The notes beneath the pieces are model-generated. The model ran no database searches, had not been told where the DNA came from, and saw only the letters and a program-made list of their open reading frames with translations. Below, piece by piece: positions 15,911 through 25,442 of a DNA stretch of 64,000 nt. Position numbers and translations under genes: made by a program. Each line of letters begins with the position of its first letter. Positions within the stretch are counted from its first letter, which is position 1. Source of the DNA: Pseudooceanicola batsensis HTCC2597 (GTDB lineage Bacteria; Pseudomonadota; Alphaproteobacteria; Rhodobacterales; Rhodobacteraceae); assembly GCF_000152725.1 (NCBI RefSeq), contig NZ_CH724131.1, positions 1,103,856-1,167,855 of the forward strand. Reading direction: 5' to 3'.

Positions 15911-18137
15911 CGGACGCACGCTGGCCGATCCGGGCCGCCGCCGCCTCCTGCGGCTCACCGGCTGGGCCGCCGCGGGTGTCGCGGTGGCCGCCGCCGCGTG
16001 GTCGGCGCGTGGCGCCGTTCCGGCCATGCCCACCCTGGCCGGCCCCGAGCCGGACGAGGCGCTGACCTGGATCCAGATGCTGCCGGACGGCCGCGTCCGC
16101 TTCTTCTGTCCGCGCGCCGAGATGGGACAGGGTGCGGGGCTGGGCCTGTCGCAGGTCGTGGCCGGGGAATTGATCCTGACGCAGCAAGAGGTGGAACTGG
16201 TACGCCCCGACACCTCGCAGGTGCCGCCCTGCATGCTGACGGTGGGGAGCGACAGCCTGCGTCTCTTCTTCGGCCCCGTTTCGCGCGCGGCGGCCCTCCT
16301 GCGCGAGCACCTGAGGGACCGCGCGGCCGCGGCAGAAGCTCTCGCCCCCGGGGACCTGGCGCCGGCAATGGGTGGCTTCACAAGGCCGGACGGCGCCCAT
16401 GTCCCCTACGCGGCGCTGGTCTCGGGCGATCCCCTCGTGCTCGATGCCGACGCGGGCCCGCCGCCCCGGGACGACCCGGCGCGCGACGGCACAGCGTCGG
16501 CCGTCGGCGCCGCCTGGGCGCATCCCGAGCTCGAGGATATCGTGACCGGGCGGGCGATCTACAGCCGGGACGTGGCGCGCGAGGGGATGCTTTACGGTGC
16601 CGTGGCGCATCCCCCGTCTCTCGGCGCGCGCCTGCAGGGGGGCGATCGCCTTGCCGCGCGCAGCCTGCCCGGCGTGATCGACGCCGTGGTCGACACCGGG
16701 GCGGACTTCGCCGGGGTGGTCGCGCACGATCCCTTCCTTCTCGTCAGGGCGCTCGAGGCCCTGGGAGCGCGATGGGCCGAGCCGGCCGGCGCGGAAGGAA
16801 AGGACCTGCTACGCGAGGTGGATCTCGCGCGGCTGCGCAAGGCCGGGGACTTCGAACACGTCCTGGTCGATGAGGGCAGCGACGACAGGACGGACGCGCC
16901 GGACGACCGGGCCGCCTCGGCCATGTTCACCACGGCCATGGCGGCCCACGCCGCGATGGAGCCGCGCGCGGCCGTGGCGGATGTGCGTGCGGACAAGGTA
17001 GAGATCTGGTGCGGGACCCAGGATCCCTATTTCGTCCGGGCCCGGATCGCATCGCTTCTGGGGCGCGCGACGGAGAGTGTCGTCATCCACCCGCAGCGCA
17101 TGGGGGGCGCCTTCGGCGGACGGGTGGCCTGCGGCGCGGCCGAGCAGGCGGCGCGGCTCTCGGCGGCTGTCGGCCGGCCCGTGCGCGTGCAATGGAGCCG
17201 GGAGGACGAGTTCCGCAACGGCTACATGCAGCCGCCCTTCGCGCATCGTGTCTCGGCCCGTGTGACGGCCGAGGGCAGACTGACCTCGTGGAAGCAGGAT
17301 TTCGTTTCCGCTCCGATCACCACCGGGCCGGTCTCTGCGCTTGGCGGCGGGCTCAGCCGGGTGATCGCGGCGGGGATCGACCGGTTCTCAAGCGATGCCG
17401 GCACGGCCCGCGGCGCGGTCCATCCCTATGCCGCGGCGACCCGGCGCATCCGGTATTCCGACATCCGGACCCCCGTCCCCTTCGGCCCCTGGCGCGGCCT
17501 CGGGGCGGGACCCAACACCTTCGTCACCGAATGCGTCATGGACGAACTGGCCGAAGCCGCGGCGATGGACCCCTGCGCGTTCCGGCTGCGGAACTTCGCA
17601 CCCGGACAGGAGCGGCTGGCCCATGTGCTGAACCGGGTCGCGGCGCTCTCCGGCTGGCGGAAGGGCACGGGCCGCGCGACATCCGCGACGGCGCGGGGCA
17701 TCGCCTGCGGCAGTTACAAGGGGATGACCCACGTGGCCGCCGTCGCCGAGGTGGAGACCGTTCCCGCGCGGCGCGAGGTTCGGGTCCGCAAGGTCTGGTG
17801 CGTCCAGGACTGCGGGCGCGTAGTGAACCCCGACCAGGTCCGGGCCATGGTCATGGGCAACATCGTCTGGGGCTGCGGCATGGTGCTGAGGGAACGGCTG
17901 ACCCTCGAGGGCACGCGCATTGCGCAGGACAACTTCGACACCTACGAGATCATGCGCAACGAGGACTGTCCGGAGGTCGAGATCGAACTGGTCCCCTCGG
18001 AAGAGCCTCCGGCGGGCGCGGGGGAATCCGCCCTCGTCGCGGTTGCGCCGGCGATCGCGAACGCGGTTCATGCCGCCACGGGACAGCGCATCCGGCGCTT
18101 GCCCCTGAGGGCCGAAGATGTGTTTCCTGAGCCGTGA
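15903..18137 (+). CDS. iorB: Molybdopterin-binding catalytic subunit, IorB type, with Tat signal
   Basis: The catalytic subunit of 744 residues, length typical of isoquinoline 1-oxidoreductase beta subunits. The N-terminus has a twin-arginine motif ([10 protein letters not shown], residues 11-20) followed by an Ala-rich hydrophobic stretch, so the folded complex is probably sent to the periplasm. Family landmarks are [15 protein letters not shown] near 68-82, MGGAFGGR near 400 and the late [17 protein letters not shown] near 703-719, which contains the catalytic Glu. It is coupled to iorA by an 8-base overlap and to the AraC gene by a 4-base overlap. No cofactor-insertion chaperone (XdhC/CoxI type) is seen beside it. 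Substrate (N-heterocycle or aldehyde) is not decidable. Confidence 0.87.
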   Translation: MTDGRTLADPGRRRLLRLTGWAAAGVAVAAAAWSARGAVPAMPTLAGPEPDEALTWIQMLPDGRVRFFCPRAEMGQGAGLGLSQVVAGELILTQQEVELVRPDTSQVPPCMLTVGSDSLRLFFGPVSRAAALLREHLRDRAAAAEALAPGDLAPAMGGFTRPDGAHVPYAALVSGDPLVLDADAGPPPRDDPARDGTASAVGAAWAHPELEDIVTGRAIYSRDVAREGMLYGAVAHPPSLGARLQGGDRLAARSLPGVIDAVVDTGADFAGVVAHDPFLLVRALEALGARWAEPAGAEGKDLLREVDLARLRKAGDFEHVLVDEGSDDRTDAPDDRAASAMFTTAMAAHAAMEPRAAVADVRADKVEIWCGTQDPYFVRARIASLLGRATESVVIHPQRMGGAFGGRVACGAAEQAARLSAAVGRPVRVQWSREDEFRNGYMQPPFAHRVSARVTAEGRLTSWKQDFVSAPITTGPVSALGGGLSRVIAAGIDRFSSDAGTARGAVHPYAAATRRIRYSDIRTPVPFGPWRGLGAGPNTFVTECVMDELAEAAAMDPCAFRLRNFAPGQERLAHVLNRVAALSGWRKGTGRATSATARGIACGSYKGMTHVAAVAEVETVPARREVRVRKVWCVQDCGRVVNPDQVRAMVMGNIVWGCGMVLRERLTLEGTRIAQDNFDTYEIMRNEDCPEVEIELVPSEEPPAGAGESALVAVAPAIANAVHAATGQRIRRLPLRAEDVFPEP

Positions 18138-19132
18138 ACGACCATGCAAGGAACTGCGCCGTGCAGGATTTCGCCTCCGCGAGCCTCGTCACCCTGATCC
18201 GGGCCTGGCTGGACCGCACCGCACCGGGAGCCGCCGGCGCATCCCGGGTGGACGCGCTGCGCGAGGGCCGTGTGCCCCCCGAGACCAAGCGCGACCTGCT
18301 GGCACGCGTCGTGCGCGTCTCGGGTCCCTTCGCGCCGGCAGAAGTGGGCGGGATGCTGGATCACATCGCCTATCACCCGATCTGGGCCGCGGCGCTCCGG
18401 TCGGCCACGCCCGGCGTGCTCTTCGACAAATGGGGCCGTTTCGAACGGTTCGGGCACTCGACCAACCGGCTGGAGATCACGCGACCGCGCGAGGGCGTCG
18501 CGCTCTGTCGCCGCACCGCGGTGGACGGCTCGGCGCCGACCGATACCGAGAGCCTCTTCATCTGCGGCCTGATCGTCGCCCTTGTCGAGGGCATCGGCTG
18601 CCACGGCGTGACCTGTCACATGCGCCGGGTCGACGGGGGCGAATGGTGCCTCCGCAAGGGGGGCCGGTTCGCCTTCCCCGCCTCGCTCGCGGGGCTGGAC
18701 ACCGCGCACTGGCGCCTGAGCTGGCAGAAGGGCGAGCCCGGGCCGCCGGACAACCTCGGCCGGGCCTGCCTCCCGGTCCTCGCACAGGCCCCGGCAGAGG
18801 CCGGAACGCTGCGCCGGGTGGCGGCGCTGCTGGCACGCGATCCGGGACAGCGATGGAGCCTCGGCGACCTCGCGTCCGAGACCGCGCTCTCCGTGCGCAC
18901 GCTCCAGCGCCGTCTCGGCGGGGCCGGGTTCCCCGTGTCGCGCCTCACGCGCCTGATCCGCGTGGAAGAAGCGTGCCGTCTGCTGTCCTCGGGCGATCTG
19001 AGCGTCACGGCGGTCGCCTTCTGCGCAGGCTATTCAGACAGCGCGCATCTGAGCCGGGATTTCCGCGCCGTGATGGGAATGAGCCCCAGCACCTATCGTA
19101 ACCTGCAGGCCGCCGCCCCTCCGAAGAATTAG
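18134..19132 (+). CDS. AraC family transcriptional regulator
   Basis: A 332-residue regulator. The last 100 residues carry the double helix-turn-helix of AraC/XylS proteins (LASETALSVRTLQRRLGG and AFCAGYSDSAHLSRDFRAVMGMSPSTYR). The first 200 residues form a ligand-sensing region I cannot assign to a named sensory family. It starts with GTG at 18134, and the TGA of iorB sits inside the overlap, so it is translationally coupled to the oxidoreductase genes. It is therefore likely their own activator responding to the substrate (inference). Confidence 0.83.
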   Translation: MNDHARNCAVQDFASASLVTLIRAWLDRTAPGAAGASRVDALREGRVPPETKRDLLARVVRVSGPFAPAEVGGMLDHIAYHPIWAAALRSATPGVLFDKWGRFERFGHSTNRLEITRPREGVALCRRTAVDGSAPTDTESLFICGLIVALVEGIGCHGVTCHMRRVDGGEWCLRKGGRFAFPASLAGLDTAHWRLSWQKGEPGPPDNLGRACLPVLAQAPAEAGTLRRVAALLARDPGQRWSLGDLASETALSVRTLQRRLGGAGFPVSRLTRLIRVEEACRLLSSGDLSVTAVAFCAGYSDSAHLSRDFRAVMGMSPSTYRNLQAAAPPKN

Positions 19133-19269
19133 CGGCACCTGCATGAGCGCCTCTACCCGGTGCGGAGGCGCCAAGCCCGGTGCGGGTGCCGGGTCGCCCC
19201 GATCGCTCCGGGGCGGACGACCGGGGGCACACCCGGCAAAGGGCCCGCTCCGCAATCCAACCTGTGATG

Positions 19270-20403
19270 TCAGAGCGACTGCGGGGCCTCACCGCAGGGA
19301 AAGACGAGGCGATAAGCCACCCCCTCCGGATGGTGATCGAGGTTCACTTCGCCACCCAGTTCGGCCCCCACGATCGTCTCCAGCAGGCGGGACCCGAAGC
19401 CGCGCTGTTCCGGCGGCGCCACCCGGGGGCCGTCGAATTCCTGCCAGTGCAGCACGATGCGTGGCTGGCCTGCCCCCTCCTCGCGGTGCCATTCCAGTTC
19501 GACGCGGCCCTCCGGAACCGAGAGCGCGCCATGTTTCGCGGCATTGGTGGCCAGTTCGTGCAAGGCCAGCCCGATCATGCGGCCCTGCTGCGCGGAAAGA
19601 CCGACGGCCGGTCCCGCGAGGGCGATCGCCTCGGCGCGGGCCTGTCGATGCGGCGCAACCACATCCTCTGCGATCCGGCGCAGGTCGACGTTTTCGCCGC
19701 GGTCCTCGAAAACGAGGCTCTCGGCCGCCGACAGGGCACGGAGACGGCCCAGGAACTCGTCCCGGAAGTCCACTGCCGAGCGGCTGTCGGCAGAGGTCTG
19801 CTTGGCCAGCGCCTGCACCAGGCTCAGGACGTTCGTCACCCGGTGCCCGAGCTCGCGTGCGAGAATGGACTGCTCCCGCGCCTGTCGCTCAAGTGCCTCG
19901 TGCTGGCGCATCCGTTCGATCGCCGCGGCGAGCAGGTTGGCATAGGTTCTGAGAAACGCGATCTCGCCCTGCCCGAAATCGCAGCGCCCCTGCGCATCCA
20001 CCTCGAGCACGCCGAACGGGTCCTCCTCGCCGACGATGATGACGTTGATCATGCTCTTCACGTTGTGGCGGAGAAGAACCTCCGGGATCTGGAACCGGGT
20101 CTCGGTGTCGACGTCGCGGGACACGACCGGCTCGCCCGAAAGCAGCGCGTAGCCGGCTGGCGAGTTCTCGTGGTCGGCAAAGGTCACATGGCCCACGACG
20201 CCGGGCGCCCAGTTCACGCCGGCGCGGAGCAGGAAGTCGCCCTGTTCCGGCCGGTGCTCCAGCACCTTGACGAGTTCGACCCCGAGCGCCTCGGACACGA
20301 GTTCTGCCGCGCGGGTCAACAGTTCGTCGAGGTCCCCGCACCGGAAAGCGAACAGCCCGAAATCGGCAAGCGCCGCACGTTGGGCCTCGTATTCGTTAGC
20401 CAA
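19270..20403 (-). CDS. HWE-type sensor histidine kinase with GAF domain
   Basis: A soluble 377-residue sensor kinase. Residues 15-155 form a GAF domain (GVVGHVTFADHENSPAGYALL, NVIIVGEEDPFGVLEVDA). The phosphoacceptor box is ARELGHRVTNVLSLVQAL near 177, the N box HELATNAAKHGALS near 283, and the defining WxE as HWQEFDGP near 323. I chose a TTG at 20401-20403 because it has AAAGGAC just upstream and brings the protein to the GAF domain start; the open frame to 20976 upstream has no similarity. HWE kinases in this group often act in light, redox or general stress pathways. No response regulator is adjacent, so it is an orphan in this window. Confidence 0.82.
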   Translation of the reverse strand: MANEYEAQRAALADFGLFAFRCGDLDELLTRAAELVSEALGVELVKVLEHRPEQGDFLLRAGVNWAPGVVGHVTFADHENSPAGYALLSGEPVVSRDVDTETRFQIPEVLLRHNVKSMINVIIVGEEDPFGVLEVDAQGRCDFGQGEIAFLRTYANLLAAAIERMRQHEALERQAREQSILARELGHRVTNVLSLVQALAKQTSADSRSAVDFRDEFLGRLRALSAAESLVFEDRGENVDLRRIAEDVVAPHRQARAEAIALAGPAVGLSAQQGRMIGLALHELATNAAKHGALSVPEGRVELEWHREEGAGQPRIVLHWQEFDGPRVAPPEQRGFGSRLLETIVGAELGGEVNLDHHPEGVAYRLVFPCGEAPQSL

Positions 20404-20926
20404 GCAATGTCCTTTCGCGCCACCGGAATCGCGCGCCACCCTAGGACAAAGCCGGGCAACAGGCCACATCCCGCCTGTGCGTTCCGCGGTCGCATGGCGA
20501 GCCGGTCTGCAGCCCGCCCGGGGGCGGCGGCCCACGCATGCGATCTGGACCCGGCGGCGGGCTTGTACCGGCCTATCGGCCAGGCGTCGTTTCGCAAGGA
20601 AGGCCACGGTCGGCCTTGCACCTTTCCGGCCATTCCGCACCAGGCAGTCCGCCTCATCACGACCGATCCTGCCGTTCGGCCAGGGCGGCGCGGACCGGCC
20701 CGAACGGCGCGGCCTGCGAGCAGCGGTCGCGCGGGAGTGTCGCCCGCTCTGCCCGGCGGGCCGGCGTGCCATTGCAGGGGCCGCAGGCACGGCCATTCTG
20801 GAACATGCCGCCGGTTGCGGTGTTGGCCCTGCAGTATTTGACCAGGACCGAGGGCATGATGAGCGATCAGAGAGCAATCGGAGCGCGACCGTCCGCCGCC
20901 GCGATTCCGGACGGAAAGGCCGCCGG
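20404..20926. other. 523-base intergenic region, divergent promoters
   Basis: It separates the histidine kinase (minus) from the fusion gene (plus), so both promoters must lie here. A GC hairpin AAGGCC-ACGGTC-GGCCTT is at 20600-20617. Small frames on both strands lack similarity and ribosome sites. I see no supported gene. Confidence 0.35.
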
Positions 20927-23401
20927 ATGGTGACCGGCGACACCGAAGCATCCTCGAAACCGCTGATCGTCGTCACCGGCGCGGGGGGCAGCCTCGGCTC
21001 GGCGCTGACCCGACGCCTTGCGGGCGATTACGAGGTGATGGGGCTGGACCTCGACGAAGGCGAAGGGATCATAGGGTGCGACATCACCGACCCGGAGTCG
21101 GTCGACGCTGCCCTGGAAACGATCCGGGACACGCATGGCGACCACATCGCCGCCGTCATCCATCTGGCCGCCTATTTCGACTTTTCGGGCGAGGAAAGCC
21201 CGCTTTACGACAAGGTCAATGTCGAAGGCACGCGCAACCTGCTGCGCGCGCTCGGTCGCTTCCGCGTCGACCGGTTCATCTATTCCGGCACCATGCTGGT
21301 CCATCGCCCCGGCGCGCCGGGGATGCCCATCGACGAAGAGACCCCGATCGACCCCGCCTGGGCCTATCCCATCTCGAAGGCGCGCACCGAAGAGGTGATC
21401 CGCGACGAGCACGGCGGCATCCCCTATGCGCTGCTGCATCTCGCCGGGCTCTACGACGAGCACGCCGCCGTTCCCACGCTGGCCGAACAGATCCGCCGGA
21501 TCTACGAACGCGATCCCAAGGGGCACGCCTATTCCGGCGATCTCTCGACCGGCCAGTCCTTCCTTCACCGCGAGGACATGCTGGAGGCCTTCGCCCGCAC
21601 CGTGGACCGCCGCTCGGACCTGCCCGAGGAGGTGACGATCCTGATCGGCGAATCCGAGGCCATGGGCTATGACGCCCTGCAGCGCCGCATCGCCTGGCTG
21701 ATCCACGGCACCGAGGACTGGCAGACCCTGTCGGTTCCCAAGCCGATCGCCGCCGCCGGTGCCTGGGCCCAGGTCAAGGCCGAGCCGGTGGTGCCGGACG
21801 CCTTCGACCAGGGCGAGGAGCCCTTTATCAAGCCGTTCATGATCCGCATGGCCGACGATCACTACGAGCTCGACACCTCGCGCGCGGCCGACCTGCTGGG
21901 GTGGTCCCCCCGTCACAGCCTGCGCGAGACCCTGCCCGCGATGATCGCCAACCTGAAGGCCGATCCCGCTGGCTGGTACGAGGCCAACGGCCTGACGAAA
22001 CCCCACTGGCTTCAGGTCGCGGAAGAACGCGGCGATCCCGAAGCCCTGCGCAGCCGCCGCGAGGAGGAGTTCCGCACCGCACATGCGCGGAATGTATGGG
22101 CGCAGTTCCTGAACATCGGCCTGGGCGGGTGGATGATGACCGCGCCGGTCATCCTGGGCTATGGCGGCGCGACCTGGATGACCGTCAGCGACGTGGCCGC
22201 CGGCCTTCTGGTGATGATCGGCAGCTTTATCGCGCTCTCCTGGCGCGCGGCGCTGGTCAGGTGGGGCGTCGCCGCGGTGGCGGCCTGGATCATGACCGCG
22301 CCGCTGATCTTCTGGACCGAAAGCGCGGCGGCCTACCTGAACGGCACGCTCGCCGGGGCGCTGATCTTCGCCCTCGCCGTCTGTGTCCGGCCCGCACCCG
22401 GCGTCGGAACCATGGCGGCCACGACGGGGCCGACCGTGCCGCCGGGCTGGGACTATTCCCCCTCGGACTGGACGCAGCGGATGCCGGTCATCGGACTGGC
22501 CTTCATCGGGCTCTTCGTGTCGCGCTATCTCGCGGCCTACCAGATGGGGCATGTCGACGGGGTATGGGAGCCGTTCTTCGCCGGCAGCGCCCAGGACCCG
22601 CAGAACGGCACCGAGGAAATCATCACCTCGGACATCTCCGAGGCCTGGCCGGTTCCGGACGCGGGCCTGGGCGCGCTGACCTATCTGCTGGAGATCCTGA
22701 TCGGCTTCATCGGCTCGGCTCGGCGTTGGCGGACCATGCCCTGGCTGGTGCTGATCTTCGGCATCATGATCGTGCCCCTGGGGGTCGTCTCGATCACCTT
22801 CATCGTGATCCAGCCGATCCTGCTGGGCACCTGGTGCACGCTCTGCCTGATCACCGCCGCCGCCATGCTGATCCAGATCCCCTATGCGGTGGACGAGCTG
22901 ATCGCCACCTGCCAGTTCCTGCGCCGCCGCAAGCGCGCGGGCGCGCCGCTGCTGCGGGTCTTCCTGACCGGCGACACGGACGAGGGGCCGGACGACCGGA
23001 CGGACGAGAGTTTCGAACGGCGCCCCCTCGCGGTGGTGCGCGACATGCTCGGCGGTGGCGTCAGCGTCACCTGGGGCCTGCTGGCCAGCATCGCGATCGG
23101 CGTCTGGCTGATGTTCACGCGGCTGACGCTGGGCACCGAGGGGATGCTGGCGGATACCGACCACCTGATCGGCGCGCTCGCCGTCACGATCGCCGTCAGC
23201 GCCATGGCCGAGAGCATCCGCGCGGCGCGGTTCCTCAACATCTGCCTCGGCGCCGCGCTGGTGATCTGCGCCTTCGTGATGGAGGCGACCTGGCTTCAGA
23301 GCGGGGCCGACATCGCCGCCGGCATCGCGCTGATGATCGCCAGCATCCCGCGCGGCCCCGTACGCCACAGCTACGGCTCGTGGTCCCGCGTGGTCGTATG
23401 A
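20927..23401 (+). CDS. Fusion protein: extended SDR (NAD-epimerase) domain plus polytopic membrane part with VKOR-like segment
   Basis: A single 824-residue frame. Residues 10-340 are an extended short-chain dehydrogenase: GAGGSLGS at about 14-21, HLAAYFDF, and catalytic YPISK near 145. Residues 390-510 and 720-815 hold several hydrophobic helices that look like SPW-type repeats (FLNIGLGGWMMTAPVILGY, FLNICLGAALVICAFVM). Between them, around 520-660, is a helix bundle with WCTLCL near 635-639, the CxxC active site of vitamin K epoxide reductase (VKOR) homologues, preceded by the helix typical of that fold. There are no cysteines in the loop where VKORs normally keep their relay pair. ATG 20927 follows GGAAAGG. 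Its stop overlaps the exchanger gene (ATGA). Substrate unknown. Confidence 0.8.
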   Translation: MVTGDTEASSKPLIVVTGAGGSLGSALTRRLAGDYEVMGLDLDEGEGIIGCDITDPESVDAALETIRDTHGDHIAAVIHLAAYFDFSGEESPLYDKVNVEGTRNLLRALGRFRVDRFIYSGTMLVHRPGAPGMPIDEETPIDPAWAYPISKARTEEVIRDEHGGIPYALLHLAGLYDEHAAVPTLAEQIRRIYERDPKGHAYSGDLSTGQSFLHREDMLEAFARTVDRRSDLPEEVTILIGESEAMGYDALQRRIAWLIHGTEDWQTLSVPKPIAAAGAWAQVKAEPVVPDAFDQGEEPFIKPFMIRMADDHYELDTSRAADLLGWSPRHSLRETLPAMIANLKADPAGWYEANGLTKPHWLQVAEERGDPEALRSRREEEFRTAHARNVWAQFLNIGLGGWMMTAPVILGYGGATWMTVSDVAAGLLVMIGSFIALSWRAALVRWGVAAVAAWIMTAPLIFWTESAAAYLNGTLAGALIFALAVCVRPAPGVGTMAATTGPTVPPGWDYSPSDWTQRMPVIGLAFIGLFVSRYLAAYQMGHVDGVWEPFFAGSAQDPQNGTEEIITSDISEAWPVPDAGLGALTYLLEILIGFIGSARRWRTMPWLVLIFGIMIVPLGVVSITFIVIQPILLGTWCTLCLITAAAMLIQIPYAVDELIATCQFLRRRKRAGAPLLRVFLTGDTDEGPDDRTDESFERRPLAVVRDMLGGGVSVTWGLLASIAIGVWLMFTRLTLGTEGMLADTDHLIGALAVTIAVSAMAESIRAARFLNICLGAALVICAFVMEATWLQSGADIAAGIALMIASIPRGPVRHSYGSWSRVVV

Positions 23402-24432
23402 GCGGCTGGATCGAAAGCCTGCCGATCGGCCTCAGCGCGGCGCTGTTTCTCGGCGCCGCCGTGGTGGTCTGGATCGCCGGCACGCGCCTGTCGCGGCTGG
23501 CGGATGCCATCGCGCGCCGGACCGGGATCGGCCAGGCGACCCTGGGCGTGCTTCTGCTGGGCGGCGTCACCTCGCTCCCCGAGATTGCCGTGGCGGGCAG
23601 TGCCGCCTTCGCCGGCAACGGGCCGCTGGCGGTGAACAACCTGCTGGGCGGCTTCACCATGCAGGTGGCGATCCTGGCGCTCGCCGACGCGGTTTACCGG
23701 CGCGGCGCCCTGACCACGGCCGTGCCGGACCCGGTGGTGCTGCTGCAGGGCACGCTGGGCGTGATCCTCATGGCCCTGGTGGTGGCTGCCATCGCGGTCG
23801 GCGACCATCTGGTTCTGGGCGCGGGCCTCTGGAGCTGGGGCATCTTCACCGTCTTCCTCGTCTCGCTGCGCCTGCTGTCGTCGGCGCAGGGCCGGCTCGA
23901 CTGGAAGGTGGTCGGCGAACCCCCCTCCGAGGACCTGCCCGACATCGAGACGCCCGACTTCGGCAAGAAGAGCCTGATCCTGCGCACCGCGGGGGTCGCC
24001 GCCGCGATCTTCGCCGCCGGCTGGCTGCTCTCGTCCACCGCCGAGACGCTGGCCGAGCGGACCGGACTGGGTCAGAGCTTCTTCGGCGCCGTCTTCGTGG
24101 CGATAGCCACCTCGCTGCCCGAGGTCTCGACGGTCGTCTCGGCGATGCGGCTCAAACGTTACGTCATGGCGGTCTCGGATATCCTGGGCACCAACCTTTT
24201 CGACATCGCGCTGATCCTTGTCGTCGACCTGGCCTATGTCGGCCCCGCGGTCCTGGGCGAGGCGGGCAGCTTCTCGATCCTGGCGGGCGTGCTCGGCATC
24301 CTCGTGACGGCGATCTACATGGCCGGCCTGCTGGAACGACGGGACCCGGCGGTCGCGGGCATCGGCCATGATTCGCTGGCCGTGGCGATCGTCTATCTCG
24401 GCGGCATCGCCCTGCTCTTCGGCATGCGGTGA
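23398..24432 (+). CDS. Sodium/calcium exchanger family membrane protein
   Basis: A 344-residue CaCA-superfamily antiporter-like protein. It shows the two inverted alpha repeats that bind the cations: GGVTSLPEIAVAGSA with VNNLLGG (near 59-85), and AIATSLPEVSTVVSA with SDILGTNLFDIA (near 234-265). Hydrophobic helices flank each repeat and a hydrophilic loop with acidic residues lies near 170-190. It overlaps the fusion gene by four bases, so the two are made together, suggesting that the fusion protein and an ion flux serve one membrane function. Ion specificity is not shown. Confidence 0.85.
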   Translation: MSGWIESLPIGLSAALFLGAAVVVWIAGTRLSRLADAIARRTGIGQATLGVLLLGGVTSLPEIAVAGSAAFAGNGPLAVNNLLGGFTMQVAILALADAVYRRGALTTAVPDPVVLLQGTLGVILMALVVAAIAVGDHLVLGAGLWSWGIFTVFLVSLRLLSSAQGRLDWKVVGEPPSEDLPDIETPDFGKKSLILRTAGVAAAIFAAGWLLSSTAETLAERTGLGQSFFGAVFVAIATSLPEVSTVVSAMRLKRYVMAVSDILGTNLFDIALILVVDLAYVGPAVLGEAGSFSILAGVLGILVTAIYMAGLLERRDPAVAGIGHDSLAVAIVYLGGIALLFGMR

Positions 24433-24517
24433 CCGGTGCGATGCGCCCGCCAACCGTGCGGCGCGGCGCCGGTGCGGAAAAGAAAACCCGGGATCGCATA
24501 TCGAAAACTTGACTAAT

Positions 24518-24527
24518 TTGATCGGAC
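24518..24527 (+). promoter_or_regulatory. Shared motif TTGATCGGAC upstream of the haem-uptake operon
   Basis: Lies in TTGACTAATTTGATCGGAC, 173 bases before hemP. The word TTGATCTGAC occurs upstream of the convergent receptor gene at 30443-30452 on the minus strand. A 9-of-10 match in front of both haem-locus arms suggests one iron-responsive regulator. I cannot name the factor with certainty; an iron-responsive Rrf2- or Fur-family protein is plausible. Confidence 0.4.
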
Positions 24528-24699
24528 ATTGAAAGAGTCGGGGCCATAAATCCGAGTCGAATGCTCGGATATTCGCATTCGCACCTCGGCGGTGCAGGTC
24601 CCAGCCACCCCAAGCGGCAGCCCGGACGTCAGAAACATGGAGAAACGGAATGACACCGGACCCGAACGGAACGGCCGACCAAGTCATGGCGAGGGCGCA

Positions 24700-24873
24700 A
24701 TGGGCCTGATGCAACACGTACCCGCGCCAGAGTCCTGCAACGAAGCGGACGGAACCGTCACCTACGACGCCGAAGCGCTGATCCCCAATGGCGTGAAGGC
24801 CCAGATCGTCCTGGGCGGTCAGACCTACATCCTGCGGATCACCCGCGCCGGAAAGCTGATCCTGACCAAGTGA
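24700..24873 (+). CDS. hemP: Hemin uptake protein HemP
   Basis: A 57-residue member of the HemP/HmuP family, small cytosolic proteins needed for haem utilisation, in some species as activators of haem-receptor genes. The C-terminal GGQTYILRITRAGKLILTK-like end matches the family signature (Y-x-L-R-I/L-T-x-x-x-K-L-I-L-T-K). ATG 24700 has GCGAGGG just upstream; longer starts to 24592 are possible but would add an unconserved tail. It is the first gene of the haem/TonB operon. Confidence 0.82.
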   Translation: MGLMQHVPAPESCNEADGTVTYDAEALIPNGVKAQIVLGGQTYILRITRAGKLILTK

Positions 24874-24956
24874 CGCCCCGCGCCGGACGCACCGGACCGC
24901 CCCGCGCGACCGGTGCCGCCCGCGATCGATTCCGCCAGCCGAGAGCCCGCAGCAAA

Positions 24957-25442
24957 ATGAGATTACCGCCCGTGTCATTCCCCCGTGCCATCCGGAGCCT
25001 TCCGGTCCTCGTCGCCGCCATCGGCCTGATGAGCCAGCCCGCCGCCGCCCAATCCGCCGCCCAACCCGCCGCGGAACAGCCCGCCGAGACCGGCGGACAT
25101 CTCAGCATTCAGCTGAACGCGCTCGACCCCGTCGATGACGCCTGCCGCATCAGCTTTCTCATCCGGAACGGCCACGACCGCGACATCGCGCAGGCGGTCT
25201 TCGAGACGGTCCTCTTCGACACCGAGGGACGGGTCGACCGGTTGACGCTCTTCGATTTCGGCGACTTGCCTGCCAGCCGTCCGCGCGTGCGGCAGTTCCT
25301 CGTGCCGGGCCTCGACTGTGCCCGGCTGGGCCGCGTGCTCATCAACGGCGCCGAGACCTGCACGGGCGAGGGTGTCGAAGCGGCCGCCTGTTCCGACGGG
25401 CTGCAACTCGACAGCCGGACCGAGGCGGAGATCATCGGATGA
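24957..25442 (+). CDS. Secreted hypothetical protein in the hemP-tonB operon
   Basis: A 161-residue protein with a signal peptide (residues 1-30, ending near PAAAQSAAQ), so periplasmic or outer-membrane linked. After an Ala/Glu-rich linker, the domain LNALDPVDDACRISFLIRN, FETVLFDTEGRVDRLTLFDFG, RQFLVPGLDCARLGRVLINGAETC has four or five cysteines that could form disulfides. I recognise it as a recurrent small protein next to exbBD in this bacterial group but cannot assign a function. The start is ATG 24957. Its stop overlaps exbB by four bases, so it belongs to the energy-transducing operon. Confidence 0.7.
   Translation: MRLPPVSFPRAIRSLPVLVAAIGLMSQPAAAQSAAQPAAEQPAETGGHLSIQLNALDPVDDACRISFLIRNGHDRDIAQAVFETVLFDTEGRVDRLTLFDFGDLPASRPRVRQFLVPGLDCARLGRVLINGAETCTGEGVEAAACSDGLQLDSRTEAEIIG

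Noticed and set aside
20404-20926. Small protein genes between the kinase and the fusion gene
   Set aside because: All frames lack ribosome sites and similarity; the region must hold two divergent promoters.
20867-23368. An 833-codon minus-strand open frame opposite the SDR fusion
   Set aside because: Low-complexity, Arg/Gly/His-rich translation with no ribosome site; the opposite strand has clear domains.
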